Below, in pieces: positions 1 to 7,745 of a DNA stretch of 8,617 nucleotides. Under the pieces are notes generated by a model that was not told the DNA's origin, did not search any database, and saw only the letters and a program-made list of their open reading frames with translations. Origin of the DNA: Gammaproteobacteria bacterium (GTDB taxonomy: Bacteria > Pseudomonadota > Gammaproteobacteria > S012-40); the NCBI GenBank assembly GCA_026982215.1, contig JALSHN010000386.1, positions 1 to 8,617 of the forward strand, written 5' to 3'. The translations under genes and the position numbers were made by a program. Position 1 is the stretch's first letter. Each line of letters begins with the position of its first letter.

Positions 1-809
1 TTGACCCAGTCGTTGAATTGTTCGTTGGAGGAAAACAGGCGGGCGGCCCGGGCACGGCGACGCGCCAATTCTTCGGCATGGGCATGGAAGGCCTCTTGAT
101 AGGGCAGCACCTCGGGGGGCTCGTCTCCCAGTTGGCAGAGGGTGGTGAGGTAGAGTTCGTCCACTTGACGGGGCTCGAGGTGGATACGGAACCGCACCGT
201 GTCGGCCGCCTGCCAAACCGGCCGCCGGCTGAAACGCACCCGGGTGTGTCGCATGATGCCGTCCAGGCCTCGGTAGGCGAACGACAGCCCCACTTCCTCC
301 GCCTGCGGGCCGAGTAACTCGCCGCGCCGCGGTCGCTGTACCCCACGCACCTCGAAGATGTCGGCGAAATCGGCGCCGAAGTGGAAGTCCACTTCCAACG
401 ACACCGGGGTGTCGCCGTAGTTGGTGAGGCGCAGGTGTTCGTATTGAACACCCTTGTGCAACAGCTTGGCGCGAAACAGATGCACCACCCCTTTGCGGAC
501 CATCAAATTACCGCGGGGGTCGTAGAGGTCGGGGGTGGTGAGGTCCACCACCAGCAGGCTGTTGTCCTCCTTGACCATGGAATTGAGCAACAGGGGCCGG
601 CGCTGGTTGACCTGGAGCTCCTCCCGAGAAAGGAATCGCGTTCCCTGGTGGTAGAGCCCCTGATCGCCGATCCCCATCGGTTGGACGTCACCCCAACGAT
701 CCAGGGTGGCGAAGGTGTCGTCGTGCTTCAGTACCCGAGTGCGGTCGTCCACCCGCGAGGACCCGGCGCGCACATACCACTGGTCGTTGATCTGGATGAC
801 GTCGTCCAT
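1..809 (-). CDS. Amylo-alpha-1,6-glucosidase (glycogen-debranching family), N-terminal part; 3' end cut by window edge
   Basis: An open frame runs from an ATG at 809 to the window edge without a stop, giving 269 residues (last whole codon 3-5). The protein begins MDDVIQINDQWYVRAG. It carries the pattern of the N-terminal domain of bacterial amylo-alpha-1,6-glucosidases: a stretch reading DQGLYHQGTRFLSR, then LRLTNYGDTPVSLEVDFHF, then ADIFEVRG followed by RRG. In this family the N-terminal beta-rich domain precedes an (alpha/alpha)6 catalytic domain that hydrolyses alpha-1,6 branch linkages; that domain would lie beyond position 1, so activity cannot be judged here. The start is supported by GAGG at 814-817, five to eight bases from the ATG. 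The gene begins 10 nt after the stop of the GT4 glycosyltransferase, so the two are almost certainly co-transcribed. The family call is from recalled sequence patterns. The true substrate (glycogen or another alpha-glucan) is unknown. Confidence 0.85.
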   Translation of the reverse strand, partial: MDDVIQINDQWYVRAGSSRVDDRTRVLKHDDTFATLDRWGDVQPMGIGDQGLYHQGTRFLSREELQVNQRRPLLLNSMVKEDNSLLVVDLTTPDLYDPRGNLMVRKGVVHLFRAKLLHKGVQYEHLRLTNYGDTPVSLEVDFHFGADFADIFEVRGVQRPRRGELLGPQAEEVGLSFAYRGLDGIMRHTRVRFSRRPVWQAADTVRFRIHLEPRQVDELYLTTLCQLGDEPPEVLPYQEAFHAHAEELARRRARAARLFSSNEQFNDWV

Positions 810-819
810 CGTTCCTCAC

Positions 820-1872
820 TCAAACCGGTGCCGCGACTCTCGGTGAATCGGTCTGCGCCAATTTCTGATACACCGCGAGGTAATCCTCGGCCATTCGTCG
901 GGCAGAGAAGCGGTTCTCGAACACCGCCCGGCAACGACGGCGGTCGATCTCGTCCAGTCGCGCCACCGCCCCCACGGCCTGGTCCACCCCTTCGACGATG
1001 AAGCCGTTGACGCCGTCCTCGACGATCTCGGGTACCGATCCCAACGGATAGGCGATCACCGGGGTGCCGCAGGCCATGGCCTCGATCATTACCAGGCCGA
1101 AAGGTTCCGGCCAAGCGATGGGGAACAGTAATGCCCGGGCGTTGCCAAGGAAATCGTTCTTTTCGGCATCGTCGATCTCGCCGACGAATTCCACACCGGG
1201 CTGATCCAGCAAGGGTCGTACCCGTTGATCGAAATAGTCCTGATCCACTGGATCCACCTTGGCGGCCAGCTTGATGGGCATCCCGGCACGACGGGCGATC
1301 TCGATGGCCTGATCCGGGCCCTTCTCGGGGGACATGCGCCCCAGGAAGGCCAGATAATCGCCGCCTTGGGCATGGAAACGGTAATGATCCGCGGGGATGC
1401 CGTTGTAGACCGTGGCCACCCAGTCACCATCGGGCAACGGCAACCGTTGATGGTTGGAGATGGAAACCAGAGGCGCCTTGGGGAAGCGACGGTAGAGCGG
1501 CCCCAATTCGGGGAGATCCAAACGCCCGTGCAAGGTGCTCACGAAAGGAATGTCCAGCCGGGAGAACACCGGCAGATGGAGGTGATCGACGTGGAAATGG
1601 ATGATGTCGAAGCGATCACTCTGACGCAACACCTCCTCCAGCGCCAGCACGTGGGCGGCCGTGGCATCGTGCAGGCCGGGGGCCAGACGCAATGCCCGCG
1701 GCACCACTGCCTCCAACTGCGCGCGGGTCTCGGAGTCCCCGCTGGCGAACAGCGTCACCTCGTGCCCTTGCGCCACCAGGGCCTCGGTGAGGTAAGAGAC
1801 GATGCGTTCAGTGCCACCATAAAGTTTGGGGGGCACACTCTCCCACAGGGGGGCGACTTGAGCGATGCGCAT
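820..1872 (-). CDS. GT4-family glycosyltransferase (GT-B fold)
   Basis: A 350-residue retaining glycosyltransferase of the GT4 type, expected to move a sugar from a nucleotide-sugar donor to an acceptor in the cytoplasm. The N-terminal acceptor domain starts MRIAQVAPLWESVPP with YGGTE at residues 18-22. The C-terminal donor domain begins near the GRMSPEKG motif (178-185). The EX7E motif of the family is present as E256-PFGLVMI-E264, followed by AMACGTPVIAY and G-VPEIVEDGVNGF, which usually contact the nucleotide sugar. Length is normal. A GTG four codons upstream (1884) would also be in frame, but it lies inside the Shine-Dalgarno sequence, so the ATG at 1872 is chosen. The stop (820-822) is 10 nt before the debranching-family gene, which suggests that both act on one alpha-glucan or glucoside. 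There are no membrane segments or signal peptide. Donor and acceptor cannot be read from the sequence; it is not evidently GlgA (GT5). Confidence 0.9.
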   Translation of the reverse strand: MRIAQVAPLWESVPPKLYGGTERIVSYLTEALVAQGHEVTLFASGDSETRAQLEAVVPRALRLAPGLHDATAAHVLALEEVLRQSDRFDIIHFHVDHLHLPVFSRLDIPFVSTLHGRLDLPELGPLYRRFPKAPLVSISNHQRLPLPDGDWVATVYNGIPADHYRFHAQGGDYLAFLGRMSPEKGPDQAIEIARRAGMPIKLAAKVDPVDQDYFDQRVRPLLDQPGVEFVGEIDDAEKNDFLGNARALLFPIAWPEPFGLVMIEAMACGTPVIAYPLGSVPEIVEDGVNGFIVEGVDQAVGAVARLDEIDRRRCRAVFENRFSARRMAEDYLAVYQKLAQTDSPRVAAPV

Positions 1873-1880
1873 GATCCGCT

Positions 1881-1888
1881 TCACCTCC
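1881..1888 (-). promoter_or_regulatory. Ribosome binding site that fixes the GT4 start
   Basis: On the minus strand the bases read GGAGGTGA, a full match to the 16S anti-Shine-Dalgarno sequence, ending 8 nt before the ATG at 1872. The alternative GTG (1882-1884) is part of this element and so cannot be its start codon. Confidence 0.85.
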
Positions 1889-1983
1889 GTGATTGCAGAC
1901 AGTCTTCACTCAAATCCAGGCCGATCGAGATGAAAAATGGGGCAATGAAAAAGCCTTTCAAGCCCCATCGACCCCCTTTACCC

Positions 1984-2019
1984 AAAGAAAAGGGCGGGGC
2001 CCCAGAGAGACCCCGCCCC
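1984..2019 (-). terminator. Rho-independent terminator after the DUF2892-type gene
   Basis: Read on the minus strand, an 8-bp GC stem GGGCGGGG (2018-2011) pairs with CCCCGCCC (1999-1992) around an 11-nt loop. It is followed at once by TTTT, C, TTT (1991-1984). It starts about 20 nt past the stop of the gene at 2039-2383. It separates that gene, and any groEL read-through, from the glycosyltransferase operon. The stretch 1873-1983 between it and the glycosyltransferase must therefore hold that operon's promoter, but no convincing -35/-10 pair was found. Confidence 0.85.
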
Positions 2020-2038
2020 GGAGGGGAATGCATCGGGC

Positions 2039-2383
2039 TCAGGCGGCCCGAGGCAGATCCTTCGCCTCCTTGGCGGACGGCTCCTCGGCCTGGGAGACGG
2101 CCGTGGAGACCGGGCTCCGCTCGCGGCGACGCTCACGCAGCCATTCCCGCTGCGCGGCATGCCAAGCGGCCACCGGGCCCCAACCCACAAAGGCCTCTAC
2201 CGCCAAGAAGGCACCCACGGCCACCGCCAGGGCCTGCCACAGGGCGATGGGCCCCGGGAGGATAAACACCTGGCCGATGGCCAGGGCCGCCAGGATCAGG
2301 CGCACACCCCGACCCAACGGACCGAGGCGTTCACGATCCAGTACGTCACGACGATGCATGGTTACCACCTTGTCCTCTCGCAT
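2039..2383 (-). CDS. Small inner-membrane protein, DUF2892/YgaP-transmembrane-like
   Basis: A 114-residue protein. A basic N-terminus (residues 1-26) is followed by two hydrophobic helices at about 27-44 (LILAALAIGQVFILPG) and 46-66, then the motif FVGWGPVAAW (65-74). The tail (about 75-114) is charged and Arg/Glu/Ala-rich. The arrangement of a short R-x-x-R-start, two helices, a central Gly-Pro and a closing GW-P motif is that of DUF2892 proteins, the membrane part of YgaP. The usual GWCP motif reads GWGP here, so the cysteine common in the family is absent. The tail is longer than in typical members of 60-70 residues. The start is secured by AGGAGGTGA (minus strand, 2395-2387), seven to ten bases before the ATG. 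The gene lies 177 nt downstream of groEL in the same direction with no clear terminator between them, so chaperonin read-through may contribute to its expression. Function is unknown. Confidence 0.75.
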   Translation of the reverse strand: MREDKVVTMHRRDVLDRERLGPLGRGVRLILAALAIGQVFILPGPIALWQALAVAVGAFLAVEAFVGWGPVAAWHAAQREWLRERRRERSPVSTAVSQAEEPSAKEAKDLPRAA

Positions 2384-2386
2384 GGC

Positions 2387-2461
2387 TCACCTCCTCTCGA
2401 TCGTGCAGACCTTGAGTCGACGGGCAATACGATCGAACCGACGGAACACATGGATCATCAT
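2387..2461 (-). CDS. Possible 24-residue leader peptide upstream of the DUF2892-type gene
   Basis: A short frame of 24 codons starts at tandem ATGs (2461 and 2458). It encodes a basic peptide beginning MMIHVFRRFDRIARRLK, with one Cys and ending IERR. Its TGA stop (2389-2387) is the last three bases of the AGGAGGTGA ribosome binding site of the next gene, an arrangement often seen in translational coupling. Against it: no strong ribosome binding site precedes the ATGs, and a frame of this length can occur by chance in GC-rich DNA. No homologue is recognised. Treat as a candidate only. Confidence 0.25.
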   Translation of the reverse strand: MMIHVFRRFDRIARRLKVCTIERR

Positions 2462-2560
2462 GACCGCACCGCCCCGCGGGCGATGCACTGGAAATGACAG
2501 AGCGGGACCAGGGAAAGTTCCCCAGCCCCGCCCTCGGGAATCCCCGGGGTCAGGGGGTGA

Positions 2561-4189
<1,629 letters not shown>

Positions 4190-4251
4190 CGTTCATTTCC
4201 TCCTACAAAACTGGAAAACCGTCTTCAAACCCTGTCTGCCAACGAATCCGC

Positions 4252-4539
4252 TCACTGGAGCACGGCGAGGATGTCGTCCTCACGCATGATGAGGTAGTCG
4301 TCCTCACCCAGGGTGACCTCGGTGCCGGAATATTTTCCGAACAACACCTTGTCACCCACCTTCACGTCCAGCGGCACCACCTTGCCGTCTTCCAGCACCC
4401 GGCCTTCACCCACCGCCAACACCTCACCGGTCTGCGGCTTTTCCTTGGCGGTGTCGGGAATGACGATGCCACCCGGGGTGGTCTGCTCTTCTTCCAGACG
4501 CTTTACCACCACACGATCATGCAACGGACGAATGTTCAT
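4252..4539 (-). CDS. groES: Co-chaperonin GroES (Hsp10, 10 kDa subunit)
   Basis: A 95-residue protein of normal GroES length beginning MNIRPLHDRVVVKRLEEEQ. The mobile loop that contacts GroEL is TTPGGIVIPDTAKEKPQ (about 20-36), with the hydrophobic IVI tripeptide. Downstream come GEVLAVGEGR, a roof-loop region (LEDGKVVPL), VKVGDKVLFGKYSGTEV, and the C-terminal DDYLIMREDDILAVL, all typical. It forms the heptameric lid of the GroEL cage. The ATG at 4539 is chosen because AAGGAGG (minus strand, 4553-4547) sits 7 nt upstream. The open frame runs further upstream but crosses the promoter and operator, so no longer form is credible. It is the first gene of the chaperonin operon; the leader from the predicted start site is about 50 nt and includes most of the CIRCE repeat. 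Confidence 0.98.
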   Translation of the reverse strand: MNIRPLHDRVVVKRLEEEQTTPGGIVIPDTAKEKPQTGEVLAVGEGRVLEDGKVVPLDVKVGDKVLFGKYSGTEVTLGEDDYLIMREDDILAVLQ

Positions 4540-4572
4540 GCGTTCGCCTCCTTGGATCACACCTCGGATGAA

Positions 4573-4599
4573 TTGGCACTCTCGATATTCGAGCGCTAA
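4573..4599 (-). promoter_or_regulatory. CIRCE operator (HrcA binding site) of groESL
   Basis: On the plus strand the bases are TTGGCACTC, nine spacer bases, then GAGCGCTAA. The CIRCE consensus is TTAGCACTC-N9-GAGTGCTAA, so each arm matches 8 of 9 and the spacing is exact. The element starts at the last base of the -10 box and covers the expected transcription start of groES, 33 nt before the ATG. By established knowledge HrcA binds this inverted repeat and represses the operon until heat shock. The hrcA gene is not in the window. Confidence 0.92.
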
Positions 4600-4626
4600 A
4601 TATAGGCACGATTTTGTCACTGTCAA
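4599..4626 (-). promoter_or_regulatory. Sigma-70-type promoter of groES-groEL
   Basis: On the minus strand a perfect -35 box TTGACA (4626-4621) is followed by a 16-bp spacer and the -10 box TATATT (4604-4599, 5 of 6 to consensus). The predicted start is near 4591-4593, inside the CIRCE repeat. No sigma-32 type box pair (CTTGAA and CCCCATnT) was found nearby, so heat-shock control probably rests on HrcA. Confidence 0.85.
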
Positions 4627-4631
4627 GACTT

Positions 4632-4640
4632 GAGTGCTAA
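4632..4640 (-). repeat. Isolated perfect CIRCE half-site upstream of the groES promoter
   Basis: The minus strand reads TTAGCACTC, identical to the consensus left CIRCE arm. It lies 5 bp upstream of the -35 box and exactly 41 bp upstream of the matching arm of the full operator. No partner arm is present at the N9 distance on either side, so it is a half-site only. Whether HrcA uses it is unknown. Confidence 0.6.
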
Positions 4641-4709
4641 ATCTCTTCTGGCGCCCCGCCTCCCCTCCTCTATCCTGGTGAAAGGCCCCGTGTAAGAGGC
4701 GCGAATGCA

Positions 4710-7418
4710 GTGATCGTGATGCAGAACCACAACGGCACGGAATCCCCCGCTTGGCATGCCCTGTCTCCGCAACAGGTGTTACAGGCCCTCGACAGCACGC
4801 CCCATGGCCTGAGTCAGAAAGAGGCGGAACAGCGGCGGCGCCGTTACGGCCCCAACCGCCTGCCCAGCCCCCCACGCCCCGCAGGCTGGCGGCGTTTTCT
4901 GGCCCAATTCGACAACCTGCTGATCTACATCCTGCTCGCAGCCGCGGTGATCACCGCCACTCTGGGTTATTGGGTGGATACCGCCGCCATTCTCGGGGTG
5001 GTCTTTATCAATGCCGTGATCGGTTTCATCCAGGAGGGCAAGGCCGAAGACGCCCTGGATGCCATCCGCCGCCTGCTCACCCCCAAGGCCGTGGTGCGCC
5101 GCGACGGACGCCTGGTGGAAATCACCGCCGAGGAGGTGGTCCCCGGCGACATCGTGCTGCTGGCCGCGGGCGACCGGGTAGCGGCCGACCTGCGGCTGCT
5201 GGAGACCCACGAACTGGCCATCGACGAATCCCTGCTCACCGGCGAATCCGTCCCCCAGGAAAAGCGTCCGGCGGCCAATGCGCCGGACACCCCCTTGGCC
5301 GAACGCCATGCCATGGCCTATTCCGGCACCCTGGTCACCCGCGGCAGCGGGATCGGCGTTGCCGTGGCCACCGGGCCTGCCAGCGAGATCGGCCGCATCG
5401 GCGCCCTGCTGGAACAGGTCCAGACCCTGCGCACCCCGTTACAGGACAAGCTGGACCGCTTCGCCCGCGGTATCACCGCCGCCACCCTGCTGCTGGCCGC
5501 ACTGGCTTTCACCCTCGGACTGCTGCGCGGTTACGGCTGGATGGAGATGTTCCTCGCCAGCGTCGGCCTGGCGGTGGCATTGATCCCCGAGGGGCTGCCC
5601 GCCATTCTCACCATCACCCTCACGGTGGGAGTACGACGCATGGCCCGACGCCAGGCCATCATCCGCCGCCTGCCGGCAGTGGAGACCCTGGGCGCGGTGA
5701 CGGTGATCTGCTCCGACAAGACCGGCACGCTGACCAAGAACGAAATGACGCTCACCCGCATCGCCCTTCCGACAGGGCAGGTGGAAGTGGAGGGCGCAGG
5801 CTACGATCCCCACGGCGACTTTCTTCTCGAGGGCGAGACCATCGACCCGCTGCACCATCCCGCCTTGGAGCTGCTGTTGCGCGCCGGGGCGCTGTGCAAC
5901 GATGCCGAACTCCATCTGGACGCGACGGGGCCTCATATCGCCGGCGATCCCCTGGAGGCGGCGCTGCTGGTGGCCGCAGTGAAGGCCGGGATGGAGCTCG
6001 ACCGATTGCAAGAACAATGGCCCCGCCTCGACACCCTCCCCTTCGACACCGCCCGCCGTTACATGGCCACCTTGCATCACGATCACCAAGGACATGTGGA
6101 GATCTTCCTCAAAGGTGCTCCGGAACGGGTGATGGATCTCTGCAGCCATCAATGGAGCGAACACGGCCCCCGCCCCCTGGAGCGGGCCTGGTGGGAAGCA
6201 CGTGCCCACGAGCTGGCCAGCCAGGGGCTGCGCCTGCTGGCCATCGCCCACCGTCCCCTGCCACCGGGACACACCACGCTGCAAGAGAACGACCTCGATT
6301 CGATGGTGCTGCTCGGCCTCATCGGCGTCATCGATCCACCCCGCCCCGAAGCGATACGCGCCGTGGAAACCGCGCGCCGCGCCGGGATTCAGGTGAAAAT
6401 GATCACCGGCGACCACGCCATCACCGCCCAGGCCATCGGCAGGCAGTTGGGCATCGGTGATGGCCGTCGCACCCTGACCGGTGCCGAACTGGCCGACCTC
6501 CCGGGTGCGGCGCTGCGCCAAGCCGTGCGCGAGGTGGACATCTTCGCCCGCACCACACCGGAACAGAAGCTGCAACTGGTGGAGGCCCTCCAGGCCAACG
6601 GCGAGGTCACCGCCATGACCGGTGACGGTGTCAACGACGCCCCCGCGCTGCGCCGGGCCGACATCGGCATCGCCATGGGCGCCAAGGGCTCGGAGGTGGC
6701 CAAAGAAGCGGCAGAGATGGTACTGGCGGACGACAATTTCGCCACCATCGTCCACGCCGTGGAGGAAGGGCGCACCCTCTACGACAACATCAAAAAGGCC
6801 CTGCTGTTCATCCTGCCCACCAACGGCGGCCAGGCCGGGGTGATCCTCGCCGCGGTGGCCCTCGGCACCGCACTGCCGGTGAGCGCGGCCCAGATCCTGT
6901 GGATCAACATGATCACCACGGTGACCCTGGCACTGGCACTGGCCTTCGAGCCTGCCGAGGGCGACGTGATGCACCGCCCGCCCCGCTCCCCGAAGGCCCC
7001 TCTGCTCAACGGCTATCTCCTCTGGCGGATCCTGTTCGTCGCCGCCTTGATGGTGGCCGGGACCTTCTTCACTTTCCACTGGGGACTGGACCAGGGCATG
7101 TCCCTGGAGCAGGCCCGTACTCTGGCAGTGAACACCATCGTCGTCTTCGAGGCCTACTATCTGTTCAACAGCCGCTATTTCCAGCGCAGCGCCTTGAGAC
7201 TCGACCGCCTGCTGCGCAACCGCATCGCCCTGCTCGCCCTGGGCACGTTGGTCCTCATCCAAACGGCCTACACCTACGCGCCACCGTTGCAACACCTCTT
7301 TCAAAGCGCACCGCTCACCGTGGAGCAGTGGGCGCTGATCTTCGCCCTCGGCGCCATTTTGTTCCTGGTGGTGGAGCTGGAGAAGGCCCTCGCGCTCAAA
7401 CTGGGGTTCCGCGCATGA
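4710..7418 (+). CDS. P2-type cation-transporting ATPase (Ca2+-ATPase-like, ion uncertain)
   Basis: A complete 902-residue inner-membrane P-type ATPase of SERCA/PacL/CtpF-like layout. An N-terminal cation-ATPase domain (about 13-85) leads into M1-M2 (about 68-108). The actuator domain has DESLLTGES with E179. M3-M4 contain IPEGLP (292-297). The phosphorylation motif is CSDKTGTLTK with catalytic D336. The nucleotide domain has KGAPE (468-472), and the hinge has TGD (566-568) and TGDGVNDAP (637-645). M5-M10 form the C-terminal third. Compared with SERCA, N705 and N733 keep the M5 and M6 asparagines, E294 the M4 glutamate and E814 the M8 glutamate. The M5 Glu771 position is Gln708 and the M6 Asp800 position is Thr737, so Ca2+ specificity is doubtful. 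The start is a GTG with AAGAGG (4694-4699) 10 nt upstream; an in-frame ATG at 4719 is possible but too far from that site. It diverges from groES and overlaps the next gene by ATGA. Confidence 0.93.
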   Translation: MIVMQNHNGTESPAWHALSPQQVLQALDSTPHGLSQKEAEQRRRRYGPNRLPSPPRPAGWRRFLAQFDNLLIYILLAAAVITATLGYWVDTAAILGVVFINAVIGFIQEGKAEDALDAIRRLLTPKAVVRRDGRLVEITAEEVVPGDIVLLAAGDRVAADLRLLETHELAIDESLLTGESVPQEKRPAANAPDTPLAERHAMAYSGTLVTRGSGIGVAVATGPASEIGRIGALLEQVQTLRTPLQDKLDRFARGITAATLLLAALAFTLGLLRGYGWMEMFLASVGLAVALIPEGLPAILTITLTVGVRRMARRQAIIRRLPAVETLGAVTVICSDKTGTLTKNEMTLTRIALPTGQVEVEGAGYDPHGDFLLEGETIDPLHHPALELLLRAGALCNDAELHLDATGPHIAGDPLEAALLVAAVKAGMELDRLQEQWPRLDTLPFDTARRYMATLHHDHQGHVEIFLKGAPERVMDLCSHQWSEHGPRPLERAWWEARAHELASQGLRLLAIAHRPLPPGHTTLQENDLDSMVLLGLIGVIDPPRPEAIRAVETARRAGIQVKMITGDHAITAQAIGRQLGIGDGRRTLTGAELADLPGAALRQAVREVDIFARTTPEQKLQLVEALQANGEVTAMTGDGVNDAPALRRADIGIAMGAKGSEVAKEAAEMVLADDNFATIVHAVEEGRTLYDNIKKALLFILPTNGGQAGVILAAVALGTALPVSAAQILWINMITTVTLALALAFEPAEGDVMHRPPRSPKAPLLNGYLLWRILFVAALMVAGTFFTFHWGLDQGMSLEQARTLAVNTIVVFEAYYLFNSRYFQRSALRLDRLLRNRIALLALGTLVLIQTAYTYAPPLQHLFQSAPLTVEQWALIFALGAILFLVVELEKALALKLGFRA

Positions 7419-7699
7419 ACCAACGGGAAGAATTGGAACGGCTGTTACGCCGCGGCCCCCACAGCATCCGCGAGCTGGCACAGGCCCTGGAACTGCCGGT
7501 ACGCAGCGTCACCGAGCACGTGGAACACCTGAAACGCAGTCTGGTCCACCGCAACGGCCGACTGCTGATCCACCCCGCCCGTTGCCGTCGCTGCGGTTTC
7601 ATCTTCACTCACGGCCGCGCCACCCGCCCCGGCCGTTGCCCCCGATGTCACGCCACCTGGATCGACCCTCCGCGCCTGGAGATCGTCCAGCGACGATGA
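7415..7699 (+). CDS. Putative transcription factor: winged-helix HTH fused to a zinc ribbon
   Basis: A 94-residue protein. Residues 1-52 form a winged-helix-like unit: EELERLLRRGPHSIRELAQALELPVRSVTEHVEHLKRSL has the turn between two helices and the basic recognition helix of ArsR/MarR-like domains, and HRNGRLLIHP would be the wing. Residues 57-78 form a zinc ribbon with C57-RR-C60 and C75-PR-C78. The fusion matches the group described in COG3357 (predicted regulator with HTH and Zn-ribbon), a recalled assignment not checked by search. The ATG (7415-7417) overlaps the ATPase stop TGA (7416-7418) and has only a weak GGGG upstream, so translation probably depends on coupling to the ATPase. That suggests a regulator of the transporter, or a sensor of metal or nucleic acid state. 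No operator could be identified. It ends 46 nt from the convergent YceI gene. Confidence 0.8.
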   Translation: MNQREELERLLRRGPHSIRELAQALELPVRSVTEHVEHLKRSLVHRNGRLLIHPARCRRCGFIFTHGRATRPGRCPRCHATWIDPPRLEIVQRR

Positions 7700-7720
7700 A
7701 GAAAGGGGGCCGAAGCCCCC
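7699..7720 (-). terminator. UUCG-loop terminator of the YceI-family gene
   Basis: On the minus strand GGGGGC, the tetraloop TTCG, and GCCCCC (7720-7705) form a perfect 6-bp stem, followed by TTTCTT (7704-7699). It begins 25 nt after the YceI-family stop. On the plus strand the hairpin is followed by GATCGCGA with no T-run, so it should act mainly on the minus-strand transcript. The tail runs into the stop codon of the convergent gene. Confidence 0.75.
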
Positions 7721-7745
7721 GATCGCGAACGGGTCGTCTCGGCGC

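Noticed and set aside
1933..1961. TTGAAA-N17-ATTTTT on the minus strand as a promoter of the glycosyltransferase operon
   Set aside because: The -10 candidate matches TATAAT at only about half of its positions and the region is locally A/T-rich, so it is no better than chance. It is the best available candidate between the terminator and the gene.
1922..2403. 9-bp inverted pair CGATCGAGA (1922-1930) and TCTCGATCG (2395-2403)
   Set aside because: Short, low-complexity GATC-type words 460 bp apart; not enough to claim flanking repeats of a mobile element, and no transposase lies between them.
2505..2560. G/C-rich inverted repeats after the groEL stop as a terminator
   Set aside because: Runs such as GGGAAAGTTCCC and CCCCGGGG are partly self-complementary but form short or loopless stems, and none is followed by a T-run on the minus strand.
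4705..4713. ATG-CAG-TGA mini-frame overlapping the ATPase GTG start
   Set aside because: A two-codon frame of this kind arises easily by chance, and nothing else marks it as a regulatory uORF.
4540..4875. N-terminal extension of GroES to 4875
   Set aside because: It would cross the promoter and CIRCE operator and overlap the ATPase start. The ATG at 4539 has an ideal ribosome binding site and gives the standard GroES length.
5439..7481. 680-codon minus-strand open frame across the ATPase
   Set aside because: The protein is Gly/Gln/His-rich with no recognisable motif, and it lies opposite a gene with every catalytic motif of P-type ATPases.
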